This document shows positions 36,905 through 46,221 of a stretch of DNA of 64,000 bases, in pieces; within the stretch, counting starts at the first letter, position 1, and every line of letters starts with the position of its first letter. Location of the stretch: NCBI GenBank assembly GCA_963667855.2, contig CAXXKI010000029.1, positions 1-64,000 of the forward strand. The letters run 5' to 3'. The stretch is from G963667855 sp963667855. GTDB lineage: Bacteria; Planctomycetota; Phycisphaerae; UBA1845. Below the pieces are notes generated by a model. It was not told the origin of the DNA, did no database searches, and saw only the letters and a list, made by a program, of their open reading frames with translations. Both the position numbers and the translations under genes were made by a program.

Positions 36905-38053
36905 ATGGCCGTTCAATATTGTACACGTTGTGTTTATCCCTCTGTAGCCGCAACCCCCTTAACCTTTGACGAAAACGGTGTCTGCTCCGGCTGCCGGGTA
37001 GCCGCCCAGGTCAAAGACATAAACTGGGGCGAACGACTACAGATGTTCAAGGAACTCACCGACGAATATCGCTCCAGCAGCAACTACGATATCGTTATCC
37101 CCGTAAGCGGTGGAAAAGACAGTTACTACCAGACCCACTTAATTGTCAACGAATTGGGATTAAAGCCACTCCTGGTAACCTACCACGGCAACAACTTCCT
37201 CCCCGAAGGCGAATACAACCTGCTGCGCATGCGGGAAATCTTCGACTGCGACCACATTATCTTCAAACCCAGCGTCGACGTCCTCATCCGCATGAACCGC
37301 GTCGGATTCAAGCTCCAGGGAGATATGAACTGGCACAATCACTGCGGCATCCTCACCGTTCCTATCCAGGTGGCCGTGCGTTATAAAGTTCCGCTGATCC
37401 TCTGGGGCGAACACGGTTTCATGGACCTCGGCGGAATGTACTCCTACAACGACTTCGTCGAATTCACCGCCAAGTTCCGCCTGGAACACAACCTGCGTGG
37501 TTACGACGGCCACGACTTCACCGACGAGGGATTGGAAAAACTCGGACGCCCCGAGATAAAGGAAGGCCTCACTACCAAAGACCTGCTCTGGACCCAATAC
37601 CCCTCCGACGACGAGATCGACGAAGTGGGCGTTCGCGGCATCTACCTCAACAACTACGTTCCCTGGGATGGCCACGCCCACGCAGAGCAGATGACTCGCC
37701 TCTACGGCTGGAAACCGGCGGAAAAACCGTTTGAGCGAACCTACCGCCGAATCTCCAACCTCGACGACATGCACGAAAACGGCATGCACGATTACCTCAA
37801 ATACGTAAAATTCGGTTATGGCAGAGCCTCCGACCACGCCTGCAAGGACATCCGCTGCGGCAGAATGACCCGCGAGGAGGGAATAGAAATGGTCCGCCGC
37901 TACGACCACGTAAAATCATCCGACCTCGCCCGCTGGCTCGAATACGTAAACATGACCGACGAGGAATTTGACACCATAGCCGACACCTTCCGCGACCCGA
38001 GAGTATGGCATAAGGAAAACGGCAATTGGGTTAAAGACAATATCTGGGACTGA
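36905..38053 (+). CDS. N-acetyl sugar amidotransferase (WbuX/PseA/WbpG family)
   Basis: 382 residues. A Cys4 site at the N-terminus (YCTRCVYPS and VCSGC) and an ATP-pyrophosphatase loop IVIPVSGGKDSYYQ are clear; LILWGEHGFMDLGGMYSYND and DIRCGRMTREEG are further family blocks. The enzyme activates an acetamido group with ATP and uses ammonia from HisH/HisF2 to form an acetamidino group, as PseA does for pseudaminic acid (Pse5Ac7Am). It completes the trio and strongly suggests an amidino-bearing nonulosonic acid. Confidence 0.93.
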   Translation: MAVQYCTRCVYPSVAATPLTFDENGVCSGCRVAAQVKDINWGERLQMFKELTDEYRSSSNYDIVIPVSGGKDSYYQTHLIVNELGLKPLLVTYHGNNFLPEGEYNLLRMREIFDCDHIIFKPSVDVLIRMNRVGFKLQGDMNWHNHCGILTVPIQVAVRYKVPLILWGEHGFMDLGGMYSYNDFVEFTAKFRLEHNLRGYDGHDFTDEGLEKLGRPEIKEGLTTKDLLWTQYPSDDEIDEVGVRGIYLNNYVPWDGHAHAEQMTRLYGWKPAEKPFERTYRRISNLDDMHENGMHDYLKYVKFGYGRASDHACKDIRCGRMTREEGIEMVRRYDHVKSSDLARWLEYVNMTDEEFDTIADTFRDPRVWHKENGNWVKDNIWD

Positions 38054-38065
38054 ACAGGTTAAACA

Positions 38066-39064
38066 ATGCCCATAAATGAAGAAGACATCCGACCAGCCGA
38101 ATTAATGACCCAACAGGCCAGGTGCGCCGAAAACGACCGCCAGTTCCTGTTGAAAAGAAAAACCCAATTCGTGGAAGTCTCCTGCCCTGCCTGCGACAGC
38201 ACCGATCACAAACCGGCATTTACCAAAAATGAGTTTTCCTACGCAACCTGCAGTCAATGCCAAACCGTTTACATGACTCCCCGCCCCAACGAACAGCTAT
38301 TAAAGGATTTCTACAGCAGCAGCGAAAACTACGCCTATTGGAATAAACACCTCTTCCCCGCGACGGAAGAAGCCCGCAGAGAAAACATCTTCAACCCCCG
38401 CGCCAGGCGACTGGTCGACATCTGCCGTAAAAACAGAATTAACCAAGGAACAGTTCTTGAAATAGGAGCCGGATTCGGAACCTTCTGCCAGGAACTTCAA
38501 CAGCTGAACATCTTCAACAGAATCATCGGCATCGAACCCACCCCGGACCTGGCTCAAACCTGCCGAGACAGAGGATTGGAGATAATTGAAAAACCAATCG
38601 AAGAATCCGACCTCCCCCATAACTCCATCGACGCGATAGCGTCCTTTGAGGTTATCGAGCACCTGTTCAACCCCGCAAAGATGATTGAGGCCGCCACCAG
38701 ACTCCTCCGCCCCGGCGGACTGCTCGTTCTCTCCTGCCCCAACGTCAGAGGTTTCGATATCGCTACCCTCGGAATCCATTCCGACACCATAGACCACGAA
38801 CACGTAAACTACTTTCACCCGACATCCATCCGCATCCTCCTCGAACGATACGATCTGCAGGTACTGGATATGCAAACACCAGGCCAGCTCGACGCCGACC
38901 TGGTCCGCTCGGCCGCTCTCGCCGGGAAGATCGACCTTACCAGCCAGCCCCTGCTGAATCGCATCCTTCTGGAAGAATGGGAAACGCTCGGACCAGTATT
39001 CCAGACATTCCTGGCTCAAAACCAACTATCAGGGCACATGCAGACAGTGGCCCAACGGCTCTAA
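38066..39064 (+). CDS. Zinc-ribbon class I SAM methyltransferase
   Basis: 332 residues. An N-terminal zinc ribbon (SCPACDSTDHKP and YATCSQCQTVYMTPRP) precedes a methyltransferase domain: VLEIGAGFGTFCQEL, IIGIEPTPDLAQTC, SIDAIASFEVIEHLFNP and LLRPGGLLVLSCPNVRG. The NovU/TylC3-like architecture with HEHVNYFHP is common in sugar C-methyltransferases and unassigned glycan genes. It is the last gene of the operon; the next feature, 199 bp on, is a tRNA. Confidence 0.85.
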   Translation: MPINEEDIRPAELMTQQARCAENDRQFLLKRKTQFVEVSCPACDSTDHKPAFTKNEFSYATCSQCQTVYMTPRPNEQLLKDFYSSSENYAYWNKHLFPATEEARRENIFNPRARRLVDICRKNRINQGTVLEIGAGFGTFCQELQQLNIFNRIIGIEPTPDLAQTCRDRGLEIIEKPIEESDLPHNSIDAIASFEVIEHLFNPAKMIEAATRLLRPGGLLVLSCPNVRGFDIATLGIHSDTIDHEHVNYFHPTSIRILLERYDLQVLDMQTPGQLDADLVRSAALAGKIDLTSQPLLNRILLEEWETLGPVFQTFLAQNQLSGHMQTVAQRL

Positions 39065-39263
39065 AAACGGACCAGCAGAGACAAAAACAACGAAAAAAGA
39101 AAAAAACGACCCCGAAACAGCAACTTTCCGCCTTCCAACACTGGCAAATCAATCAAAAAACGGGTATTCTTTCGCTCCGCTGAAAGGGTTCCAACCACCC
39201 GAAAGCGTTAGTTTGTAAACGTAACTCGCTACAGTAAAGCATGTTACGTAAATACGGCAACAG

Positions 39264-39337
<74 letters not shown>

Positions 39338-39345
39338 GTATCAAA

Positions 39346-39384
39346 AAACAGGAACTGACGGATGATTCCCGTTAGTTCCTGTTT
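39346..39384 (+). terminator. Hairpin after the tRNA
   Basis: A 16-bp stem with a single G-U pair and a 7-nt loop starts nine bases after the tRNA. The T-run is short (TTTCATT), so it may act as a terminator or processing structure. Confidence 0.6.
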
Positions 39385-39777
39385 CATTAACGACACATGT
39401 AATCGCACCAGTGCTCGCAAACTTCCGCCTATAGCGACACCATAAATATAGCCGTCAGCCCGTAAACTCAAAATCCGTTCTGCAACAAAATCCGCCGGAG
39501 GCGGATTACAAGGTAGCCGCCGGTGAAGCTGGCAAAGCCGGCGCAACCGGCGGTCCGGTGAAACCCACGTTCCTCAAAGCCCTTCCGCCTTTGACTCCTC
39601 TAAGACGGATGGCCGACATAAGGTTGCACACGCTATCATCTTCCGAATCTGCCCGACATTGTGTTTTCACATACAAACATTCCGCATGGAAATCACGACA
39701 CACCCAACTCCAGAAACCATTCCCTGTAAAATGAAGAGCTTATGAATGTTTTTTCATATTGCGTTAAACCCAGTAAT
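39385..39777. other. Intergenic region without a convincing gene
   Basis: Open frames exist on the minus strand, but the one across the tRNA is the well-known false antisense product (RWIRTSNLRFRRP) and the next has no family character. A GC-rich Gly/Ala-like stretch (39490-39570) may be a gene remnant. Confidence 0.45.
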
Positions 39778-39807
39778 AAAGTTGGCGGGCATTTGCCCGC
39801 CAACTTT
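39778..39807 (-). terminator. Terminator hairpin after pilT
   Basis: Nearly perfect stem of 13-14 bp (AAAGTTGGCGGGCA / TGCCCGCCAACTTT) lying 37 bp beyond the pilT stop. Its core matches that of the terminator at 630-658. Confidence 0.7.
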
Positions 39808-39844
39808 CCGTTACACTTGGTTGGTTTTTACAGTTTTTTGGATA

Positions 39845-40960
39845 TCACACCAGCCCCTGAGAAGCGGCCTGGATACCCTTGACCTTGCTCGCCAGAGCCT
39901 CCCGGTTGGGCGCGTATTCCATAGCTGTGTCGTAGTGAACCAGCTCTTCATCAATCAACTTGGCAAGTGAATGAGTGAAACTTCTCATTCCCTCTTCCGT
40001 CGACTGGTTAATGATGGCCGGTATATCCTTATCCTGCTCTGTACGGATACGGTCTTTCACAATAGAGTTATTCAGCAACACCTCGGTGGCCGGCACTCGA
40101 GTACCTTTCTCGATTCCCGGCAGCAGCCGCTGGCAACAGATAGCCCGAAGACTGTTGGAAAGCGACGATCGGATAAAAGCATGCTCCGTTCGCGGGAAGA
40201 ACTCCAGAATACGGGCAAAAGACTGCTGTGTATCGCTGCAGTGAGCCGTACCCAAAACAAGATGTCCGGTTTCCGCCGCCTGCAGCGCTGCCATCATCGT
40301 ATCCCGGTCACGCATTTCACCAATTAGAATAACGTCCGGATCCTGGCGAACCACGTAACGCAACGCTTCACCGTAATCGGGAATATCTATACCAATCTCC
40401 CTTTGCGATATAATGCATTTATCAGGTATGAAGCGATACTCCACCGGGTCCTCGATGGTGATCACGTGCGCGGTACGGCGATGATTGATGTAATCAAGCA
40501 TCGCAGCAAGCGTACTGCTTTTACCAGAACCCGTTACACCACTGATAAGTACCAGCCCGTCGTAGGCTATATTGCAGATCTTCTCGTAAACCGGAGGCAA
40601 AGTCAGCGATTTAAAGTCGGGAATCTTACTCTGCACGCGTCGAATGGCCGCGGCCATATCGTTACCGGCCTTAAATATGTTTATCCGGTAACGATCCCCC
40701 GTACTGCCCGAATAAGCAAAATCCAAATCCCCCTTCTCTTCGTATTCATGCAGTCTGGACTCCGGAACCAACGGCTTCATCATCTGCTCGATGTATTCAC
40801 TGTTTGGTATTTCGGACATCTCCAAACGACGCAAGTGACCGCCGATACGATAAATGGGAATATATCCAACCTTGAGATGCAAGTCCGACGCTTCAAGTTT
40901 TCCCATTCCGGTTAAAAGCTGTTCGATCAGTTTTTCCGGGGGACCTAATTCTTTTGCCAT
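39845..40960 (-). CDS. pilT: Type IV pilus retraction ATPase PilT
   Basis: 371 residues from the ATG at 40960 (MAKELG); a longer frame adds 13 unlikely residues. The N-terminal PAS-like domain (ASDLHLKVGYIPIYRIGGHL) precedes a RecA-like ATPase: Walker A GVTGSGKSSTLAAMLD, Asp box TIEDPVEYRF, Walker B DVILIGEMRDRDT, His box GHLVLGTAHCSD. PilT powers pilus retraction and twitching motility or DNA uptake. No other pil genes are in the window. It is followed upstream by the coiled-coil membrane protein gene 35 bp away. Confidence 0.94.
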   Translation of the reverse strand: MAKELGPPEKLIEQLLTGMGKLEASDLHLKVGYIPIYRIGGHLRRLEMSEIPNSEYIEQMMKPLVPESRLHEYEEKGDLDFAYSGSTGDRYRINIFKAGNDMAAAIRRVQSKIPDFKSLTLPPVYEKICNIAYDGLVLISGVTGSGKSSTLAAMLDYINHRRTAHVITIEDPVEYRFIPDKCIISQREIGIDIPDYGEALRYVVRQDPDVILIGEMRDRDTMMAALQAAETGHLVLGTAHCSDTQQSFARILEFFPRTEHAFIRSSLSNSLRAICCQRLLPGIEKGTRVPATEVLLNNSIVKDRIRTEQDKDIPAIINQSTEEGMRSFTHSLAKLIDEELVHYDTAMEYAPNREALASKVKGIQAASQGLV

Positions 40961-40995
40961 GACTGTATTCCGAATAAAACAATATGAAACAAAAA

Positions 40996-41745
40996 TCAAT
41001 TATTCCCAAGCGCGATAACCGCCATCGTGATGGAAACCGCGACCAGCACCAATGTGACCACGAACAGCATCACGAACCTCTTGTTCTGCTCCTTCATCAA
41101 CGCCGCCGTCCGATCATGGCTTTCCAAAGCAGACATCTGCAGATTCTTCACCGCCACGCTCGAAGCGGTTGTCGCGTCACCAAGAGAACTGACCGCGTCA
41201 CGAAAAGACTCAAGGGATTGTGCCAGTTGACTATCCCTGCTCCCCACTGCCTCCATCTGCCGGGCCACGCTTATTAAAGCCTCACGCTGAGTTTCGGCCA
41301 TCTTGGGAAATTCTGTTATAACGTCCTCCCAATGCTCCGCCCGGGCGTTTCCCGCATGCAGTTCATCGGCAATACGCGTCAGAGTTTCAGCCCGGCAGCT
41401 CTCTCCGGATTCCACACTACTCAAAGTTGTCGCTATCTGAGCCAGGGAATTGGAAATTTCCGTCGCCCGCGCATCCTGGCTGCGCTGGTGCTCCTGAATG
41501 GAACCCATCAGGTCGATGACTTGCGCATACCCCGCCTGGAGTTTTTCCAGCACCGCATCGTTATGCCTTCGCTTGGACAACAGCCCGCCCACCCCCGACA
41601 AACGATCCGCTGCGGAGGCGGCAGGTTCTGTGCCTTCATCCACCGCAATGCTGCCATCGGCTAGTTCTGGATTAACCTCATCGGGAGTACCCCCCTGCCT
41701 GGTAACCCAATCCTTCATCCTCGACCATATCTTTTTCTGCTGCAT
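40996..41745 (-). CDS. Coiled-coil protein with a C-terminal membrane anchor, unknown function
   Basis: 249 residues from the ATG at 41745 (GGAG nine bases upstream); an ATG at 41766 is equally possible. I do not recognise a family. A basic N-terminus (MQQKKIWSRMKDWVTRQ) and an acidic, low-complexity linker are followed by a long heptad-rich helix region (about 70-210; many Gln/Ser/Ala, LAQIATTLSSVESGES, LAQSLESFRDAVSSLGD) and one membrane segment at the very end (FVMLFVVTLVLVAVSITMAV). The layout suggests a tail-anchored protein that oligomerises. It may share a promoter with pilT. Confidence 0.7.
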   Translation of the reverse strand: MQQKKIWSRMKDWVTRQGGTPDEVNPELADGSIAVDEGTEPAASAADRLSGVGGLLSKRRHNDAVLEKLQAGYAQVIDLMGSIQEHQRSQDARATEISNSLAQIATTLSSVESGESCRAETLTRIADELHAGNARAEHWEDVITEFPKMAETQREALISVARQMEAVGSRDSQLAQSLESFRDAVSSLGDATTASSVAVKNLQMSALESHDRTAALMKEQNKRFVMLFVVTLVLVAVSITMAVIALGNN

Positions 41746-42081
41746 TCCGGTCGTCTCCGGTTTCATCACTCGCCGCTTCCGGCAGGAACTCCGAACCAAC
41801 CATTCCGACTACGTTACTGTGATCTTAGGTTTTCGTACCAGCCAGGTCAATCAGCTACCGGCAACCAAGTCTCTCAGTGCCCATCTTTCCGACGACGACG
41901 CACATTTCAGTACTGATAAAGGGGCCACGCCACCTTCCCCTGGAATCACTAGCCGTCTATTACGAGAATATTGCCCCAACCAGACACCCCTTACCGCATT
42001 TTTCAAACCGGGGCTGGACCCGTTAAGCTATAGATTTTAAAGTAACCGGCGGTTAATCAAACACCGGACGGAGAACTGACT

Positions 42082-42390
42082 ATGAGCCGCATAGACCAGA
42101 TTAGAAAAATGCTGGAATCAAACCCGCAGGATATATTTCTAAACTTCAGCCTGGCAATGGAGTACCAGTCGGCCGGGCAACTGGATGATGCCCTTAAACA
42201 ATACGACCGGACCATTGAATTCGATCCACAGTACCTTGCCGCACACGTCCGCAAGGGGAAAATACTACTTTCGGAAAAACGCTACGACGAAGCACACAGC
42301 ACACTGCAGTTGAGTTTATCCATAGCCCGGGAAGCGGCCGACTCTCACTCCGAAAACACAATCAGAGAATTGATCTCTCAACTCCCGTAG
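42082..42390 (+). CDS. Small TPR protein
   Basis: 102 residues with a good site (GGACGGAGAA) before the ATG. Two to three tetratricopeptide helices are visible: NPQDIFLNFSLAMEYQSAGQ, LDDALKQYDRTIEFDPQYLA, AHVRKGKILLSEKRYDEAHS. Such proteins are protein-protein adaptors; the partner is unknown. Its 3' end overlaps the opposing phosphatase gene by 13 bases. Confidence 0.85.
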   Translation: MSRIDQIRKMLESNPQDIFLNFSLAMEYQSAGQLDDALKQYDRTIEFDPQYLAAHVRKGKILLSEKRYDEAHSTLQLSLSIAREAADSHSENTIRELISQLP

Positions 42391-43049
42391 TTCATCAAGG
42401 CTTCCGCCAGATCCTGCGGATCGTTAACGAAAATATCGGGATTGGCACTCCTCAAAACAGCCTCCTCCCGAAACCCCCAGCCAACCGCTACCGATACCAT
42501 CCCCGCCGCCTTGCCCACCTCGATATCCACCAGGCTGTCGCCGACGAAAAAAACATCTTCCGCCCGGCGGTTGAGCCTGCGGGCGATGGCATTCGCTTCC
42601 GTTGGATCGGGTTTCCTCGCAACAGTTTCGCTTGCACCCGTATGTACGGCAAAAGGCCACCTCTTCAACAACACCTCACAACAACGCTTGGTAAGCGCAT
42701 CCGGCTTGTTGGATAGAACCGCCAACCCCCAACCGTCATCAACCAGTTTGTCCAACTGCTCGTCTATATGCGGGTATAGATAAGTGCAATCCACGCAATG
42801 ATCTACGTAATGTTCCATGAACGATTTCAGAAACCGGCCATTGAACTCCTCATCGGATAAACCACTGGCCCGGGCAATCAGCTTGACTACACCGTCGCCG
42901 ACCATGTCAGCTACCTGCTCTCGAGTAAATCGACCGATCTCTACAATATCCGCCGCATGGTTCAATGAATTGGTAATATCATCAAGCGAATCAACCAGCG
43001 TACCATCCAAATCGAAGATAGCCGCCGGCCGGGGAACTGACATGGACAT
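42378..43049 (-). CDS. gph: HAD-family hydrolase, phosphoglycolate phosphatase-like
   Basis: 223 residues. HAD motif I is AIFDLDGTLVDS, motif II lies in LAVLSNKPDALT (Ser), the motif III Lys is in ARKPDPTEANAIA and motif IV is VFFVGDSLVDIEVGKAAG. A helical cap (ADIVEIGRFTREQVADMVGD) marks the Gph/PGP type. Gph removes phosphate from 2-phosphoglycolate, but related caps accept other small phosphates, so the gene name is tentative. Confidence 0.85.
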   Translation of the reverse strand: MSMSVPRPAAIFDLDGTLVDSLDDITNSLNHAADIVEIGRFTREQVADMVGDGVVKLIARASGLSDEEFNGRFLKSFMEHYVDHCVDCTYLYPHIDEQLDKLVDDGWGLAVLSNKPDALTKRCCEVLLKRWPFAVHTGASETVARKPDPTEANAIARRLNRRAEDVFFVGDSLVDIEVGKAAGMVSVAVGWGFREEAVLRSANPDIFVNDPQDLAEALMNYGS

Positions 43050-43120
43050 CGACGAATCCGTTTCTACCCCGGAAGGTTACTTGTTACTCAGCGAATCAGT
43101 GTATCACCAACCAGCCTGGT

Positions 43121-44557
43121 TTATATACATCTTTCCGAACCGGCACCGCCCGAACCGTTGCCGGCCGCTTTCTGCAAGGTTGCGACACGATTGGTTTTTT
43201 CGTTATAGGCAGACATCGCACTCTCCACCGCCTGGAACGCCTCCGCCGTATTCTTGAGCATAACCACCACCGTACCACCAGCCCCCGAACCGGAGATCCG
43301 GGCACCATAAATCCCCTTCTCAAGACCCTGGGCACGGATAAGGTTCACCAGCAAATCTGTTTCGATACTTCCCAATCCGCAACGCTGACCATAGCTCCAG
43401 TGAGAGGCGTACATCAACTCGCCCGCTTCCACCACGGCTTTCTCGTCACCAATTCGATTCGCCCGCGTCAATCGCTCAACAAACTGCCGCACCCGGTCAT
43501 CCTCGTAAATATGATGTTCCGCCCGCGACCTCACCTTGTATACGCTCGACGCAGAAATAGCGGCAAACTCGTCCTCCAGCTCGCCGAACCTCTCCAGGAA
43601 AAGCGATCCTTTCAGCTTGGTGGGCAGCTTGTCACGAAAATGATCGACATAATCAGAAATCGATACGCTCGCCAGGTATCCCTGCCAGTTCGCGCCACCG
43701 TTGTTATTGGCGATCAACCGGCGTATTATCTCCCTGCCCATAAGCGTGGTGGTCCTCGCATGGATGTATTTATCGTTTGCCGTTGCGTGACGGGCTCCAC
43801 AATCGATCCCCACAAAAGTGACCGATTCCGGTAAAGCCAAGGGCTCACTAACCTCGAAAGGCCGGCAGGTCACGGGCAACAGACATCCCGGCTGACCAAA
43901 TAGTGGAGCGGCATGTGTCGAAATACCGACAGGACACCCCACGATCATATTTTGCGCCCTGCGACAAATCACCGCTCGTTGAGAAATCGCCATCTCCTGC
44001 TTCAAAGCCTGAAGCAACACATCCAGCGTTGCTGCCTGCACTGACGCTATCTGTCGGCTATCCACATCTCCCCGAATGCCGGACTCTACGACTATCGTGA
44101 ACCCTCCACCCATGTGAGAGACCAGCGAACCATCCAGCAAACCATACACAATTGACAAAACCGCCAACTTGACCGAACAACCGATCTCCCCGCAAAGTTC
44201 CCTGACTGCGCCGGAGCGAGCCACGGCCCCATCTTCGCCATAAAACCTCGCTAAAGGCCACTCCAACTCATCCTTGTGACCGTTACCATCAGAACCGGCC
44301 CCTCCCAGAGTAACTATTCGCAGACTCTGATCGTCCCGGGGAAACGCCGCTACCAGCACAACGTCCTCAGTAGGAATGGATAACGTTAAACCGCCAGTGT
44401 ACTCCGCTATACCTCCCATCACATCAAGTGTCCCGTTTGATCGGGCTATCCACCTGTCACTACACCCTTGCGATAATTCGGGGATCCTCGTACCCAAACG
44501 GCTGGTAAATGATTCCGTATCCACACCGATCAATGTTGAGCTTGTCGCGTCTGTCAT
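43121..44557 (-). CDS. GHMP kinase of the galactokinase/arabinokinase type
   Basis: 478 residues. The C-terminal half is closely like the sugar-kinase part of plant L-arabinokinase and galactokinase relatives: VGIDCGARHATAND, YLASVSISDYVDHFRDKLP, VYKVRSRAEHHIYEDDRV, SYGQRCGLGSIETDLLV and the GHMP motif 3 ARISGSGAGGTVVVML. Motif 1 is altered to RSNGTLDVMGGIAEYTGG, keeping the general place of the galactokinase signature. Motif 2, normally a GLSSS phosphate loop, is not recognisable; the matching stretch reads VDSRQIASVQAATLDVL. It may phosphorylate a sugar other than galactose or have weak activity. Cytosolic; not obviously part of an operon. Confidence 0.8.
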   Translation of the reverse strand: MTDATSSTLIGVDTESFTSRLGTRIPELSQGCSDRWIARSNGTLDVMGGIAEYTGGLTLSIPTEDVVLVAAFPRDDQSLRIVTLGGAGSDGNGHKDELEWPLARFYGEDGAVARSGAVRELCGEIGCSVKLAVLSIVYGLLDGSLVSHMGGGFTIVVESGIRGDVDSRQIASVQAATLDVLLQALKQEMAISQRAVICRRAQNMIVGCPVGISTHAAPLFGQPGCLLPVTCRPFEVSEPLALPESVTFVGIDCGARHATANDKYIHARTTTLMGREIIRRLIANNNGGANWQGYLASVSISDYVDHFRDKLPTKLKGSLFLERFGELEDEFAAISASSVYKVRSRAEHHIYEDDRVRQFVERLTRANRIGDEKAVVEAGELMYASHWSYGQRCGLGSIETDLLVNLIRAQGLEKGIYGARISGSGAGGTVVVMLKNTAEAFQAVESAMSAYNEKTNRVATLQKAAGNGSGGAGSERCI

Positions 44558-44609
44558 ATCTTTTATGCAGTCAAATGAATTAACTACCGTTTTTTACTCT
44601 CACCATTAC

Positions 44610-45011
44610 CTAAGTGTTCTTCGACGCCTCTTCCAACACCCGATTCTCCACGAAAACCGGTGTCGAATTCGCTACCCCTAAAGCTATTGCATCAGAAGGT
44701 CTCGCGTCAACTTCCACTAAATTACCATCATGCCGTAATACCAAGGTGGCAAAAAAAGTGTGATCCCGTAAATCGGATATCACTATCTGCTCCAACTCCG
44801 CCCCCAAACTCTCAATCAGACTGTACGCCAGATCGTGAGTCATTGGACGCGGCGTCTGCAACCCCTTTAAACGACGATCTATCGCCAGGGCTTCATGCAT
44901 ACCGATCAGGATCGGTAGATGACGATCGCCATCACGCTCCTTCAAGATGATTACTTGAGAATCGCTCGTTTCGACAATGATCGTACGAGCGAGATCCATT
45001 CTGATTAGCAT
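44610..45011 (-). CDS. Bifunctional nuclease family protein (DUF151)
   Basis: 133 residues from the ATG at 45011. The single BFN/DUF151 domain is clear: VIILKERDGDRHLPILIGMH, PMTHDLAYSLIESLGAELEQ, DHTFFATLVLRHDGNLVEVD and ARPSDAIALGVANSTPVFV. Members were described as nucleases in plants, but the bacterial role is not settled. It lies 52 bp upstream of the GHMP kinase in the same direction. Confidence 0.9.
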   Translation of the reverse strand: MLIRMDLARTIIVETSDSQVIILKERDGDRHLPILIGMHEALAIDRRLKGLQTPRPMTHDLAYSLIESLGAELEQIVISDLRDHTFFATLVLRHDGNLVEVDARPSDAIALGVANSTPVFVENRVLEEASKNT

Positions 45012-45155
45012 GTCCGCGCCCCAGGATGGTAAACTACCGCAACACAACCATCAAATTAAACGATTAAGCCCCTGACCGCCGAGCCGAATAACTTCCAACT
45101 CCAATTAAGCTGCACGTCACATTGCTTCTTTAAAGCCCAACCGACCGGAACATCA

Positions 45156-46034
45156 CTATACCAGGTTTCTCTCATCCCGTGTTGTCGGCACCGTATCGTT
45201 TAACTTCTCTGCCTCCTCAACGGGCATACTGATACCATGCTCAACGGTTGGAAATATCTCGTGCGCTACATCCTGAACGTAAGTACTGAAAGCTTCCGTT
45301 AGAACTTTACGCATATTGGCATATCGTTTGACTGATCGGGGCGGATGTCCTGCTCCGTAACCCAACATATCGTGCATTACTACCACTGTGCCGTCACAGT
45401 AAGGACCACCCACACAACCGATTACCGGTAGCGAGGTATTACTGGCAATTATCCTGCTGACCTCGTTAGGGACTGCTTCTAAAAGCAGACCCATTGCTCC
45501 AGCTTGTTCCATCATCCGGGCTTCTTCAATAAGCCTGGCCGCACTGGACGCATCTTTACCCTGGGCCTTGTAACCACCGTGAGCATGAATCGATTGTGGT
45601 TTCAATCCCAGATGAGCAATCACCGGGATCGTCGCCCGACTCATCGCCTCAACCGTCGAAACCAGCCGCCGATCAACCTCCACCTTCACACAGTCACAGC
45701 CGGCCTCGGCCATGAACCTGCCGCCATTGCGAACCGCTTCCTCATGCGATACTTGGTAACTCATGTAAGGCATATCGCCCATGAGCAACGCGTTTGGCGC
45801 ACCACGGCGAACCGCTTCAGTAACAGCAATCAGGTGATCTATTTTTACAGGTAAAGTCGTGGAATGCCCCAGACATACCTCGCCGTACGTATCACCCACC
45901 AGGATTACTTCAACCCCGGACTCCGCCATAATAGTCGCGGTTGTATAGTCGTAACAGGTTAGAACAGCGAATTTTCGCCCTTCACGCTTCCACTCCCGCA
46001 ACGTAGCAAAGGTTGTTTTGGTGCCTTTGTTCAT
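45156..46034 (-). CDS. panB: 3-methyl-2-oxobutanoate hydroxymethyltransferase
   Basis: 292 residues when started at the ATG at 46034, chosen because family members begin with a segment like KGTKTTFATLREWK; the frame is open to 46097. PanB adds a hydroxymethyl group from methylene-THF to ketoisovalerate on the way to pantothenate and CoA. Typical blocks: LTCYDYTTATIMAESGVEVI, VGDTYGEVCLGHSTTLPV, MGDMPYMSY, VKVEVDRR, IPVIAHLGLKPQSIHAHGGY and LLEAVPNEVS. No panC is next to it. Confidence 0.94.
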   Translation of the reverse strand: MNKGTKTTFATLREWKREGRKFAVLTCYDYTTATIMAESGVEVILVGDTYGEVCLGHSTTLPVKIDHLIAVTEAVRRGAPNALLMGDMPYMSYQVSHEEAVRNGGRFMAEAGCDCVKVEVDRRLVSTVEAMSRATIPVIAHLGLKPQSIHAHGGYKAQGKDASSAARLIEEARMMEQAGAMGLLLEAVPNEVSRIIASNTSLPVIGCVGGPYCDGTVVVMHDMLGYGAGHPPRSVKRYANMRKVLTEAFSTYVQDVAHEIFPTVEHGISMPVEEAEKLNDTVPTTRDERNLV

Positions 46035-46221
46035 CCCTGACAAGCATAAACTCTCAAGCATGGTTCGACAAGGCAGCAGAACCTGAAAACCAGTCATACA
46101 TCAAGTGTTTGACCAGTTGCGTCGCTACATTATGATAAACTATTCGCTTGATGGGTTCTCAGTGGTACTGGAATTGGCACCGTTCAACTTCGGTTCCACC
46201 AATCTGAATCGGTAACCGGCC

